Counted from the first letter of the stretch, positions 27,666-36,782 are shown. The stretch is 64,000 nucleotides of DNA from UBA1672 sp964352375 (GCA_964352375.1 CAYGSA010000002.1:16638-80637), one strand, 5' to 3'. Translations and numbers: made by a program. The notes: generated by a model from the letters alone, not told the origin.

Positions 27666-29585
27666 TTATTCTTCCACTGTACGGTAGGCTTGATCAAGAA
27701 GAGGCTTATTGATTTTTGCTTCGTATTTGCCGCCGAGGTAGCGGACATACATAAGAAGTGCTTCTTCTTCAGCTTCACGATTTAGAGTGTCTTGAATGGC
27801 TTCGAGTTGACCTTCTTCGGCGGCGGCAAGTTCTGGGAGTTCAAAGGATGCAACACGCATGAGGGCGAATTGGTCGCCTAAGTCAAGAATATTAAGCTCT
27901 CCGGGTGATGTTTTGAAGATGATAGGCTTTACGGCTTCGTTTAGCGGCGTTGCAACTGGGCCCCCGATTTTGATGTTTTCGATTTTGATGATGTCTTTTT
28001 TTGATGAATTTGAAATTGTTTGCAGTGTGCTGCCGCCTGTTTCAAACTCTGCAAGGAGTTTGTTCATTTTCAGCTTGTTGTCAGTTGCTTGTTGATCTTT
28101 GATGAATTGCTGTTCGATTTCAAGTTTTATGTCTTCGAATGGTTTGTAGCTTTGGGCGTTTTTTCTGATAAGATTGAAGGCAATGAATTTACCGCTTGGC
28201 AGCTCTTCTAGAAGCGAGAAATTTTGGCCTTCTTCTATGGCGAAGATAGCTTGTATGGCAGCTTGTATATCACTCAAGTCTATCGTTTCATTATCCCAGT
28301 TTGTCTGCAGTAGATCGACGTTTTCGAGCGTGAAGATATTAAGCTCAACTTCGTCTTTAATTGCATCGAAGCCTTCTCCCTTGTTTAGGCGTGCCTCTAG
28401 GTTTGTCACTATTTTATAAATTTCTTCGGATTTTTTTTCGGTTTCCAGTTCGGATTTGATTTGCCCTTTTACAGTGTCATAAGGTTTTATGGTGGGAGGG
28501 ATGACTTCTTCGAGCTTCATGATATGTATGCCGAGTGGGCTTTGGACGGGTGGTTTTGTGACTCCGATCTCGCGTTCGGAGAGCGCTTCGTTCATCACAG
28601 GGAGCATAGCGTAAGTTTCAAATGCAACTTTTTCTATGTATTTCATTTGTGCGCCTAATACGTCTTGACCAGCGTCTTTTAGGGATTTTCCGCTTTGAAT
28701 GAGTTTATATATCTCATCAGCTTTTCCCTGGTTTTCCGCATCAACCAAAATCTGAGTAATGACAAGTTGTTCATCTATCAAGAAGGCATCCTTGTTTGAT
28801 TCGTATGCTTCTTTGATTTCTTCTTCTGTAACTGTCACATTAACTTCTATTTTTATCGGATCGAACATTGCGGCTTTGACAGTGCGGGTTTCGGGGATTT
28901 TGTATTGTGTTGCTTTTACACTTTCATAGAGGTTTTTAAGTTGATCGTCTGTTGGAGGCGTTATGTCTGTAATTTCAGTATTAGGAAAAAGAATGATTTC
29001 AATATCGCGACTTTGATTTTGAAAGAGGAACAAGTCTTGTGCGATTTGCTTTGTGTTTGGAACGAATCCTTCTTTTATGGCGCCAGTTAAGATTTCTGCG
29101 GCCATTTCTTTTTTCACTTCGGCGATGAATTTTGCTTCGGTGAACCCTTGATTTCTTAAGATATTATCTAATGTCTGTTGTGGTGTTTCACCGCCTTGCA
29201 TTTGTGGTGCGATGATTTCTGAGAGGCGTTTTTTGAGCTGTTCACGGCCAATCTCTATGCCCATAGCGTGAGCTTCGTTTACGATAAAGGTTTTACGGAT
29301 TTCACCAGTCAGCATTTCATCAATAAGCCCCAGCTTATAAGCTTGTTGAGGGGTGATTCCGTATTGACGATATTGCGCGAGGTTACGCTGCACGGTACGG
29401 TGGAAATCTTGTATTCCGATGGTTTGATCGCCGATTTTTGCAACATCGTTACTGCTGACTCCGCCGTCGAGAACTCCGCGAAAATCAGAGAGCGCAAGGC
29501 CAGCGACAGCCATTCCGAGCAAGCCGAAAAGTATAAATTTTCCAATTCCACCGCTTGCGCGATTGCGCAATGATTGCATTACCAT
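27666..29585 (-). CDS. PpiD/SurA-like peptidyl-prolyl isomerase, membrane anchored
   Basis: This 639-residue protein has one N-terminal transmembrane helix (residues ~14-34), a SurA-N-like chaperone region (QQAYKLGLIDEMLTGEIR near 80-97), and a divergent parvulin domain ending in PVQSPLGIHIMKLEEV (~345-360). A second, degenerate parvulin-like region and coiled segments follow. This is the PpiD layout, a periplasmic chaperone at the Sec translocon. It precedes trpE, as in other alphaproteobacteria. The start may be ATG 29585 or 29579. Confidence 0.85.
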   Translation of the reverse strand: MVMQSLRNRASGGIGKFILFGLLGMAVAGLALSDFRGVLDGGVSSNDVAKIGDQTIGIQDFHRTVQRNLAQYRQYGITPQQAYKLGLIDEMLTGEIRKTFIVNEAHAMGIEIGREQLKKRLSEIIAPQMQGGETPQQTLDNILRNQGFTEAKFIAEVKKEMAAEILTGAIKEGFVPNTKQIAQDLFLFQNQSRDIEIILFPNTEITDITPPTDDQLKNLYESVKATQYKIPETRTVKAAMFDPIKIEVNVTVTEEEIKEAYESNKDAFLIDEQLVITQILVDAENQGKADEIYKLIQSGKSLKDAGQDVLGAQMKYIEKVAFETYAMLPVMNEALSEREIGVTKPPVQSPLGIHIMKLEEVIPPTIKPYDTVKGQIKSELETEKKSEEIYKIVTNLEARLNKGEGFDAIKDEVELNIFTLENVDLLQTNWDNETIDLSDIQAAIQAIFAIEEGQNFSLLEELPSGKFIAFNLIRKNAQSYKPFEDIKLEIEQQFIKDQQATDNKLKMNKLLAEFETGGSTLQTISNSSKKDIIKIENIKIGGPVATPLNEAVKPIIFKTSPGELNILDLGDQFALMRVASFELPELAAAEEGQLEAIQDTLNREAEEEALLMYVRYLGGKYEAKINKPLLDQAYRTVEE

Positions 29586-29633
29586 CTTTACTCATTCCAT
29601 CTTTTGTTTAAAGTGCATTTACTTAAAATAATC

Positions 29634-29651
29634 GTCACTATAAGCAGTGAC
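29634..29651. repeat. Inverted repeat upstream of tpiA
   Basis: GTCACT (29634-29639) and AGTGAC (29646-29651) are perfect arms around a 6-base spacer. They lie between divergent ppiD and tpiA, just before the AAGGAG of tpiA, so they could be an operator or a short 5' hairpin. Confidence 0.3.
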
Positions 29652-29672
29652 ATGTTAAGGAGCAATCCCTTC

Positions 29673-30401
29673 ATGGAACAAAGTAAGAAGTTAATCGCCG
29701 GAAATTGGAAAATGAACGGATCGCTGTCACAAGCTGCAGCGCTTGCGCAAGAGATTGGGCGCGTGCCTGACGGCGTTGATGTGCTTGTATGCCCGCCTTT
29801 TCCTTATCTGCTTTCTATTCAGGCGCTTTGTAAAAAGCAGGGGATCGCTCTGGGTGCGCAAGATTGTAGTGCGCATCTAGAGGGAGCTTATACGGGGGAG
29901 GTTTCAGCGCAGATGTTAAAAGATTTAGGCTGTTCTTATGTGATTTTAGGACATTCGGAGCGCCGTGATTATCATAAGGAAAGTAATGCACTCATTCATA
30001 AAAAGATAATTGCTGCGCATAAAGCAGGGCTGGTTTCGATTCTGTGTGTTGGTGAGACCGAGGCACAGCGTGAGATGAATCAGGAGCAAACGGTTGTGAA
30101 GCAGCAGCTTGAAAAATGCTTGCCTGAGGGAGTGACTTATCAAAATACCGTTGTTGCTTATGAACCTGTTTGGGCGATTGGGACGGGAAAGACGGCTAGC
30201 GCTGACGATGCGGAAAGTATGCATTCGTATATAAGGTCGCTTGTTCCGGCAGGTGTTCGGATCTTGTATGGTGGGTCGATGAAATCGACGAACGCGGACA
30301 GTTTGCTATCGATGCCTAATATTGATGGTGGTTTAATTGGAGGTGCGTCATTGAAAGCAGATGAATTCATAGCACTTGCGCGAAGCGGCGTTATTGGATA
30401 A
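29673..30401 (+). CDS. tpiA: Triosephosphate isomerase
   Basis: TpiA interconverts dihydroxyacetone phosphate and glyceraldehyde 3-phosphate. The N-terminal GNWKMNGSL, catalytic His in VILGHSERRDYHKE (residues ~89-102), Glu in VVAYEPVWAIGTGKTAS (~158-174) and the phosphate loop ILYGGSMKS are all intact. The ATG at 29673 has AAGGAG (29657-29662) 10 bases upstream. The 242-residue length is slightly below the usual 250. It is followed by secG, the usual neighbour. Confidence 0.97.
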   Translation: MEQSKKLIAGNWKMNGSLSQAAALAQEIGRVPDGVDVLVCPPFPYLLSIQALCKKQGIALGAQDCSAHLEGAYTGEVSAQMLKDLGCSYVILGHSERRDYHKESNALIHKKIIAAHKAGLVSILCVGETEAQREMNQEQTVVKQQLEKCLPEGVTYQNTVVAYEPVWAIGTGKTASADDAESMHSYIRSLVPAGVRILYGGSMKSTNADSLLSMPNIDGGLIGGASLKADEFIALARSGVIG

Positions 30402-30433
30402 AACAACCTAAATTCATTCGAAAGTGTAGTTTT

Positions 30434-30838
30434 ATGGAATCTGTAGTTCTTGTTGTTCATTTGGTTTTGGCTTTGGCCATTATTGCTCTTGTCTTGCTTG
30501 AGCGCTCTGAAGGTGGGGGGCTTGGTATCGGTGGTGGCGGAGGTGGTCTGGGCGGTTTCGCATCTGCGCGTGGAACGGCGAATGCTCTAACAAAAATGAC
30601 GGCTTTATGTGCTTTTGCTTTTTTTGTGACCTCCTTAACATTAGGGGTTCTTGCGGGCGGACATTCGCGCGATGCGCGTGGGATTCTTGAAGATGTTGAT
30701 GCCGGTGAAATTCAAGCTCCTGTTCTGGGCGATGATGTAACGTTGCCTGAAGGTGTGACATATGTTCCGCCGTCAGATGTTGAGGCCCCCTCGGCGATTC
30801 CCGTACAGATAGAAACCCCGGAACCTGAAGCGCCTTAA
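30434..30838 (+). CDS. secG: Preprotein translocase subunit SecG
   Basis: SecG is the small auxiliary subunit of the SecYEG channel. It shows two hydrophobic helices (residues ~4-22 and ~52-73) joined by the typical LLERSEGGGLGIGGG linker, which is glycine-rich here. A Pro/Glu-rich tail of about 55 residues, common in alphaproteobacteria, follows. The 134-residue length fits. Its stop is one base before the pyrG start. Confidence 0.92.
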   Translation: MESVVLVVHLVLALAIIALVLLERSEGGGLGIGGGGGGLGGFASARGTANALTKMTALCAFAFFVTSLTLGVLAGGHSRDARGILEDVDAGEIQAPVLGDDVTLPEGVTYVPPSDVEAPSAIPVQIETPEPEAP

Positions 30839-30839
30839 A

Positions 30840-32468
30840 ATGACTCGATATATATTTATTACTGGTGGCGTTGTTTCCTCTCTTGGAAAAGGCCTAGGCT
30901 CCGCCGCGCTTGGCGCGTTATTACAGGCGCGAGGCTACCGCGTTCGTTTATGTAAGCTTGACCCTTATCTTAATGTTGACCCTGGCACGATGAGCCCGTT
31001 TCAGCATGGTGAAGTTTTTGTAACTGATGACGGTGCGGAAACTGATTTGGATCTAGGCCATTATGAGCGATTTACGGGTGTCCCTGCTAAGGCGACGGAT
31101 AATACAACGACGGGGCGGATTTATACTTCTGTTTTACAGAAAGAACGTAAAGGCGATTATCTTGGTGCGACGATTCAGGTTGTTCCGCACATCACAAATG
31201 AGATCCAAGATTTTATTCGTGAAAAAGATGGTACGGCTGATTTTGTGTTGTGTGAAATTGGTGGGACAGTCGGTGATATTGAGAGCTTACCGTTTCTTGA
31301 AGCGATCCGCCAGTTTGGGAATGAAGTTGGGCGCGAGCGTGCGATATTCCTTCATGTGACTTTGTTGCCGTATATTCCTGCGGCAGGGGAGCTTAAGACG
31401 AAGCCTACACAGCACTCTGTGAAGGAGCTGATGAGTTACGGGATTCGCCCTCAAATTTTGCTGTGTCGTGCTGATCGACCGATTTCAGAAGATGAACGTA
31501 ATAAAATTGCGTTGTTTTGCAATATCGATAAAAAGAAGGTTATTCCTGCGCTTGATGTGTCTTCGATTTATGAAGTACCGTTGACGTATCATGCCGAAGG
31601 TTTGGATCATCAGGTTATGGAGAGTTTTGGGATTAAGGATATCCCAAATCTTGACCTGTCGATTTGGCATGACATTATCCATAATATTAAAGAGCCTGAG
31701 GGTGAAGTTACAATTGCGATTGTTGGAAAATATACGAATCTAACGGATAGTTATAAGTCTCTGAATGAGGCGCTTATTCATGGCGGCATCGCGAACAAGA
31801 CGCGAGTTAATCTTCATTTCATTGAGGCTGAGATTTTTGAAACTGAAGACCCTGCCGAGCATCTGAGGGGGATTGATGGAATTCTTGTCCCTGGTGGTTT
31901 TGGTGATCGTGGGGTTGAGGGTAAAATTAAAGCCGCGGAGTATGCGCGTGTCAATAATATTCCCTATTTTGGCATTTGCTATGGGATGCAGATGGCGGTT
32001 ATTGAAGCAGCGCGAAATTTGTGCGGCATTAAAGATGCTGGTTCTAGTGAGTTTCAGAAGACAACCACACCCGTTATTGGTGTGATGTCAGAGTGGGTGA
32101 AGGGGGATCAGAAAGAGACGCGGAAAAAAGGGTCTGATCTTGGTGGAACGATGCGACTGGGAGCTTATCCAGCGTCACTTAAAGAAGGCTCCAAAGTTGC
32201 TGGTATTTATGGTGCATCTAAAATTAGCGAGCGTCACCGTCATAGATTTGAAGTGAACGTCAATTATATAGAACAGCTCGAAAAAGCAGGGCTTAAATTT
32301 TCCGGGATGTCGCCCGATGGTGCATTGCCTGAGATTGTGGAATATGAAGATCATCCTTGGTTTATCGGTGTTCAGTTTCACCCTGAATTGAAATCAAAGC
32401 CTTTTGATCCGCATCCTTTATTTATATCCTTTATCGAAGCCGCCGTTAAACAAAGCAGATTGGTTTAA
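30840..32468 (+). CDS. pyrG: CTP synthase
   Basis: PyrG aminates UTP to CTP using glutamine. The synthetase domain begins with FITGGVVSSLGKGLGSAALG and contains the DPYLNVDPGTMSPFQHGEVF loop. The glutaminase domain (from ~290) has the nucleophile Cys in YFGICYGMQMAV and the His-Glu pair in GVQFHPELKSKP. The 542-residue length is standard. It starts immediately after secG and is followed by kdsA. Confidence 0.98.
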   Translation: MTRYIFITGGVVSSLGKGLGSAALGALLQARGYRVRLCKLDPYLNVDPGTMSPFQHGEVFVTDDGAETDLDLGHYERFTGVPAKATDNTTTGRIYTSVLQKERKGDYLGATIQVVPHITNEIQDFIREKDGTADFVLCEIGGTVGDIESLPFLEAIRQFGNEVGRERAIFLHVTLLPYIPAAGELKTKPTQHSVKELMSYGIRPQILLCRADRPISEDERNKIALFCNIDKKKVIPALDVSSIYEVPLTYHAEGLDHQVMESFGIKDIPNLDLSIWHDIIHNIKEPEGEVTIAIVGKYTNLTDSYKSLNEALIHGGIANKTRVNLHFIEAEIFETEDPAEHLRGIDGILVPGGFGDRGVEGKIKAAEYARVNNIPYFGICYGMQMAVIEAARNLCGIKDAGSSEFQKTTTPVIGVMSEWVKGDQKETRKKGSDLGGTMRLGAYPASLKEGSKVAGIYGASKISERHRHRFEVNVNYIEQLEKAGLKFSGMSPDGALPEIVEYEDHPWFIGVQFHPELKSKPFDPHPLFISFIEAAVKQSRLV

Positions 32469-32470
32469 AC

Positions 32471-33292
32471 ATGCAGAAAACGATTAAAATTGGTCAATTA
32501 GAGATAAGTAATGATAAACCTTTAACCCTTATTGCGGGGCCTTGCCAGCTGGAAAGTAAGGATCACGCCTATGAGATATGTGGCGCATTGAGAGAACTTA
32601 CGAAAAATCTTGGTCTTCAGTTTATTTATAAAACATCTTACGATAAGGCGAACAGAACGTCTTTGTCTGGTAAGCGTGGTGTGGGGATTGATAAAGGTTT
32701 GCAGGTTTTGGCGGATTTGAAGCAAGACTTTGGTGTTCCTATTTTGACGGATGTTCACAGTGAGAGTCAGTGCGCGCCTGTTGCAGAGGTTGTTGATATC
32801 CTTCAAATTCCTGCGTTTTTGTGTCGCCAGACTGACCTTTTGATTGCGGCGGCGAAAACTGGCAAAGTTGTTAATATTAAAAAAGGTCAGTTTCTTGCGC
32901 CTTGGGATATGGAGAATGTTGCGAATAAGGTTGCAGAGAGTGGCAATGAGAATATTATGCTGACCGAACGTGGTGTTAGTTTTGGGTATAATACACTTGT
33001 GAGTGATATGCGCAGCCTTCCTATTATGAAACAGACTGGCTATCCAGTTATTTACGATGCCACGCATTCTGTGCAGCAACCGGGCGGGCTTGGCGGAGCA
33101 TCTGGTGGGGATCGTACGATGGTTCCTGTACTCGCAAGTGCGGCTGTTGCTATTGGTGTTGCGGGCGTCTTTATTGAGACGCATCAGGATCCTGATAATG
33201 CGCCTTCTGACGGGCCGAATATGGTTCGGCTTTCGGAGTTGCCGTCTGTCCTTAAAAAGCTGATAGCATTTGATAAAATTGCTAAAATGTAG
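32471..33292 (+). CDS. kdsA: 3-deoxy-8-phosphooctulonate synthase
   Basis: KdsA condenses phosphoenolpyruvate with arabinose 5-phosphate to Kdo-8-phosphate for the LPS core. The TIM-barrel motifs are LIAGPCQLESKDHAYE (residues ~20-35), YKTSYDKANRTS, ILTDVHSESQC, KKGQFLAPWDM and FIETHQDPDNAPSDGPN. The 273-residue length is normal. It lies 2 bases after pyrG, a common pairing. A good promoter for the next gene is embedded in its last codons. Confidence 0.97.
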   Translation: MQKTIKIGQLEISNDKPLTLIAGPCQLESKDHAYEICGALRELTKNLGLQFIYKTSYDKANRTSLSGKRGVGIDKGLQVLADLKQDFGVPILTDVHSESQCAPVAEVVDILQIPAFLCRQTDLLIAAAKTGKVVNIKKGQFLAPWDMENVANKVAESGNENIMLTERGVSFGYNTLVSDMRSLPIMKQTGYPVIYDATHSVQQPGGLGGASGGDRTMVPVLASAAVAIGVAGVFIETHQDPDNAPSDGPNMVRLSELPSVLKKLIAFDKIAKM

Positions 33293-33298
33293 TACAAT
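33270..33298 (+). promoter_or_regulatory. Strong sigma70-like promoter overlapping the kdsA end
   Basis: TTGATA (33270-33275), a 17-base spacer and TACAAT (33293-33298) make a 10-of-12 match to the consensus. Transcription would start near 33305, giving a leader of about 27 bases to the unknown protein at 33332. Confidence 0.55.
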
Positions 33299-33331
33299 GA
33301 GGGTTGTTATTTAGCAGGAGGCTAAAATATA

Positions 33332-33757
33332 ATGCGTATTCCTGGGGCGTCACAATTTCTTAATTCATCAATATTGGCGAATAGCCAAGGAATTTCTGCG
33401 CAAACAAATTCTGTTTTGGGTGAAGCGGCTGGTGGAATTAGTCTTTTGGATGCGGGACGACGTATTAACCGATCCGGTATCGGTATTTCTGTGCAGGCCC
33501 GTCAGCGTATGGATAGTTTGATCGAAGGGCGGGCTACGACATTTAATGATCTTTTCTCTTTGTCTGGCGGTACAAGTGCAACCGTTGATGCGGCCATAAC
33601 GCAGATTGCAGCGCTGCGATCATCCGTTCCAACTTCACGTAACAGTCTTGCTGTTATTGATGCCGCTGGTGGGGATGCGGAGGCTGCTGCGGCAGAAATT
33701 GAGGCGGAGGCAATCGCCTCTTTGGAGCCCGGCTCTCTTGTTGATGAGAGCGTTTAA
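33332..33757 (+). CDS. Uncharacterised 141-residue protein
   Basis: I do not recognise this protein. It has no cysteine, no signal peptide and no membrane helix. Residues ~35-80 (LLDAGRRINRSGIG, then QARQRMDSLIEG and FNDLFSLSGG) look structured, with a faint resemblance to helical flagellin-type termini. The tail (~110-141) is rich in Ala and Glu and looks disordered. A perfect AGGAGG (33316-33321) and a near-consensus promoter suggest high expression. It is inserted between kdsA and a ZntB-like transporter. Confidence 0.8.
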   Translation: MRIPGASQFLNSSILANSQGISAQTNSVLGEAAGGISLLDAGRRINRSGIGISVQARQRMDSLIEGRATTFNDLFSLSGGTSATVDAAITQIAALRSSVPTSRNSLAVIDAAGGDAEAAAAEIEAEAIASLEPGSLVDESV

Positions 33758-33786
33758 TTCTTCCCCTTTATTTAATATAGGTCTTT

Positions 33787-34752
33787 ATGGATACGCCAAT
33801 TTTACATGCATATGCTCTTGGTGAAACAAGTTCGATTTTGAAAGCTGCTCGGGTGTCTGGGCTGCTTCGTGATGACGCGCTTGCATGGGTTCATTTGGAT
33901 GGAAAGCACGGGGATACGCGCCAATGGCTTGAAGATAATGTCTCTTATCTTGATCACTTTGTAATGGATGCCTTGCTTGCTGAAGAGACTAGGCCACGTA
34001 TCACCGAGTTTCAAGATGGTATCATGGTGATTTTGAGGGGTGTAAATCTAAATGAAAATTCTGCGCCTGAAGATATGATTTCTATACGGTTCTGGATTGA
34101 TCCTAATCGTATTATTTCTGTACAGTTGCGCCCGCTTAAGGCTGTGCGTGATATTGCTGATGCGATTGAGTTCCATAAAGGGCCTAAAACGTCTGGTGAT
34201 TTTTTAAATGCACTTGCAACCCGTTTATTTTCGCGTATGGAGCCTGTGTTGTCTGAGCTTGATGAGCGTACGGATAATATTGAAGAAGTTATTTTGGATA
34301 AACCCGATATTTCTTGTCGTCATGAAGTTATTGATATTCGTAAAAAGGCGATTATATTGCGTCGTTATATTGCGCCTCAAAAAGATGTTCTTTCTACATT
34401 GCGCAGTATTGAGCTTGCGTGGATTGAGACAAAACATAAGCGCGGGTTTCAGGAAAGCCAAGATCGTGTTACGCGCTATGTTGAAGATTTGGATGCAATA
34501 CGAGAGCGCGCGCAGATTGTTAAAGATGAGCTTGCCAATATTATGGCGGATCGCATGAATAAGAATATGTATGTTCTGTCTATTGTGGCCGCGATTTTCT
34601 TGCCTCTGGGGTTCTTGACGGGATTGCTTGGGATTAATGTTGGCGGTATGCCTGGCGCTGATAATGCTGCTGCGTTTTGGATTGTTTGCGCTATGTGCGC
34701 ATCTTTTGGATTTGGGCTTATTGCTGTGTTTAAAAAGCTTAAGTGGCTATAA
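33787..34752 (+). CDS. CorA/ZntB-family metal ion transporter
   Basis: This 321-residue protein has the CorA-family plan: a large soluble N-terminal domain with long stalk helices, then two C-terminal membrane helices (residues ~258-280 and ~293-313). The loop signature is GIN (GLLGINVGGMPG) rather than the GMN of Mg2+-transporting CorA, which points to the ZntB branch and zinc or proton-coupled transport. It follows the unknown protein by 29 bases and precedes eno. Confidence 0.88.
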   Translation: MDTPILHAYALGETSSILKAARVSGLLRDDALAWVHLDGKHGDTRQWLEDNVSYLDHFVMDALLAEETRPRITEFQDGIMVILRGVNLNENSAPEDMISIRFWIDPNRIISVQLRPLKAVRDIADAIEFHKGPKTSGDFLNALATRLFSRMEPVLSELDERTDNIEEVILDKPDISCRHEVIDIRKKAIILRRYIAPQKDVLSTLRSIELAWIETKHKRGFQESQDRVTRYVEDLDAIRERAQIVKDELANIMADRMNKNMYVLSIVAAIFLPLGFLTGLLGINVGGMPGADNAAAFWIVCAMCASFGFGLIAVFKKLKWL

Positions 34753-34791
34753 TCTTTACTGTACCCCCTTTATTTTTTCTCAGTTTTCGCT

Positions 34792-34827
34792 AAAACCTTT
34801 TGCATAGAGTTAAACGCAAAAGGTTTT
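34792..34827 (+). promoter_or_regulatory. Perfect 12-bp hairpin holding the eno ribosome-binding site
   Basis: AAAACCTTTTGC (34792-34803) and GCAAAAGGTTTT (34816-34827) are perfectly complementary around a 12-base loop. The AAAAGG of the right arm is the only Shine-Dalgarno candidate for eno (9 bases from its ATG). The structure could hide that site, or end zntB transcription, since the right arm runs into TTTTT. Confidence 0.6.
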
Positions 34828-34832
34828 TAGAC

Positions 34833-36110
34833 ATGACTGCTATTATTAATATTCACGCACGCGAAATTTTGGACAGCCGAGGTAATCCCACAGTTGAGGT
34901 TGATGTTCAGCTTGAGACAGGCGCAAAGGGCCGCGCAGCTGTTCCCTCTGGTGCATCCACGGGTGTTCATGAGGCGGTTGAGCTTCGTGATGGTGATAAG
35001 GCACGTTATTTGGGTAAGGGCGTTCAGAAGGCTGTTGAATTTGTAAACACCGAGATCTGGGAAAACCTTATCGGCATGGACGCGGAAGATCAGCTGGCTA
35101 TTGATGAAGCGATGATTGCCCTTGATGGTACAGAGAATAAAGGCCGCCTCGGCGCGAACGCTATTCTTGGTGTGTCCCTTGCGGTTGCGAAAGCGATGGC
35201 AGATGAGCTTGAAATGCCGCTTTATCGTTATGTGGGCGGTACGTTTGCGCATACGTTGCCAACGCCGATGATGAATATTATTAATGGCGGCGCGCATGCG
35301 GACAATCCTGTCGATATCCAAGAGTTCATGATTATGCCTGTGTCTGCTCCGAATTTTGCAGAAGCTTTGCGTATGGGCGCGGAAGTGTTTCATGCACTTA
35401 AGAAAGAGCTGAGCAATGCAGGATACAATACAAATGTTGGTGATGAAGGCGGGTTTGCGCCTGCAGTTAAATCATCGGATGAGGCGCTTGGGTTCATTAT
35501 GAAGTCCATTGAAGCGGCTGGTTATAAGCCGACTGAGGATATCACGGTTGCGCTCGATTCAGCTTCGACTGAATTTTATAAAGATGGCAAGTATCACCTA
35601 GAGGGTGAAGGTAAGGTTTTATCTTCTGATGAGATGGTTGCGTATTACGAAGACCTTTGTGCGCGTTATCCTATTGTTTCTATTGAAGACGGCTTGGCTG
35701 AAGATGATTGGGCCGGTTGGACAGCGTTAACAAAGGCACTTGGTGACAAGGTTCAGCTTGTTGGTGATGATCTTTATGTTACGAATGCAAAGCGCCTGAA
35801 GCGGGGCATTGAAGAAAAAGCAGGGAACGCGGTTCTGGTTAAGGTTAATCAGATTGGAACATTGTCTGAGACGCTGGAGACGATTGAAATGGCAAAGAAG
35901 GCAGGATTTGGAATTGTTCTTTCGCATCGCTCTGGTGAGACGGAAGATTCGACAATTGCTGATTTGGCAGTTGCTACGAATGCGGGGCAGATCAAGACAG
36001 GCTCGCTTTCGCGTTCAGACCGCATTGCGAAATATAACCAGCTCCTTCGGATTGAAGAAGAGCTTGCGGAGACTGCGCGTTATGAGGGTAACAAGTTTTA
36101 TCGCGCATAA
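34833..36110 (+). CDS. eno: Enolase
   Basis: Enolase interconverts 2-phosphoglycerate and phosphoenolpyruvate and is a degradosome partner in some bacteria. The N-terminus shows AREILDSRGNPTVEVDV and AVPSGASTGVHEAVELRDGD. Metal ligands lie in VALDSASTEFY, SIEDGLAEDDW and LVGDDLYVTN, and the catalytic Lys/His region is LVKVNQIGTLSET with SHRSGETEDSTIADLAV. The start is ATG 34833, giving 425 residues. A perfect hairpin covers the ribosome-binding site. Confidence 0.98.
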   Translation: MTAIINIHAREILDSRGNPTVEVDVQLETGAKGRAAVPSGASTGVHEAVELRDGDKARYLGKGVQKAVEFVNTEIWENLIGMDAEDQLAIDEAMIALDGTENKGRLGANAILGVSLAVAKAMADELEMPLYRYVGGTFAHTLPTPMMNIINGGAHADNPVDIQEFMIMPVSAPNFAEALRMGAEVFHALKKELSNAGYNTNVGDEGGFAPAVKSSDEALGFIMKSIEAAGYKPTEDITVALDSASTEFYKDGKYHLEGEGKVLSSDEMVAYYEDLCARYPIVSIEDGLAEDDWAGWTALTKALGDKVQLVGDDLYVTNAKRLKRGIEEKAGNAVLVKVNQIGTLSETLETIEMAKKAGFGIVLSHRSGETEDSTIADLAVATNAGQIKTGSLSRSDRIAKYNQLLRIEEELAETARYEGNKFYRA

Positions 36111-36127
36111 AAAATAGAGCGCATGAA

Positions 36128-36667
36128 ATGAACCACGAACAGCGGTCTTATGAGAAAGCAAAATTATACTTTCTTGTGGCTGCTTTTCTTATTGCTTTGC
36201 CCGCGCTTTCAAATTTTTACTCTGGCTATACGGGCAAGTTTCTAATCGCCAGTGATGGGCTTAAGGGTGACCCTTATTTTTCTGAGACGGTTATTTATGT
36301 CTATGAGCATTCTTTGTGGGGCGCAAAGGGGTTAATTCTGAATAAGCCCATGGAACAAAAAGATAGGGCGTTTTATGGTGGTCCAGTCAAGAAGGAAGAG
36401 CTGGAAGCTTTCCTTATCAATAAGCCCTCTTTGGTTCATCGTTGGAAAGTTCAGCCCTTAACTGTGCAGCCTTACTTAAAATCATGTTTTGTTATGCCGT
36501 ATTATAAGGGTATCTCTGCGTGGGACGTTCTTCAGCTTGAAGGTGAAGTGCGCAATAAGTTGTGGATAGTTAAGACGTGTGATGCAGGCGTTGTTCTGAG
36601 GCTTGATCATTCGCAAATGCACGAGGCTCTGTCGAGTTCAGATTCTAGGGGAATTTGTGAAAAATAA
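36128..36667 (+). CDS. YqgE/AlgH-like (DUF179) protein with N-terminal membrane helix
   Basis: The body (from residue ~36) matches the YqgE/AlgH family of unknown function: GKFLIASDGLKGDPYFSETV, YVYEHSLWGAKGLILNKPM, then YGGPV and ISAWDVLQLEGEVRNKLWIV. Unlike the usual soluble protein, it begins with a hydrophobic helix (residues ~12-32) that would act as a signal anchor or uncleaved signal. The segment between NKPM and YGGPV is shortened. It sits between eno and ftsB, where I would not expect this family. Confidence 0.75.
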   Translation: MNHEQRSYEKAKLYFLVAAFLIALPALSNFYSGYTGKFLIASDGLKGDPYFSETVIYVYEHSLWGAKGLILNKPMEQKDRAFYGGPVKKEELEAFLINKPSLVHRWKVQPLTVQPYLKSCFVMPYYKGISAWDVLQLEGEVRNKLWIVKTCDAGVVLRLDHSQMHEALSSSDSRGICEK

Positions 36668-36782
36668 AAAAGTGAGTTATTAGAGTCACTTAGGGGGGTG
36701 TTCTTTTTTTGTTCACCTTAAGTAATTGATTCATAAGCATTTTTTAGTTGCACTCATGATTCGTATATGATTCTATAGCGAT

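Noticed and set aside
36668..36782. Terminator-like hairpins after the YqgE-like gene (AAGTGA/TCACTT, then GGTG/CACC around a T-rich loop)
   Set aside because: The first stem is not followed by a T tract, and in the second the T run is in the loop; neither is a convincing intrinsic terminator.
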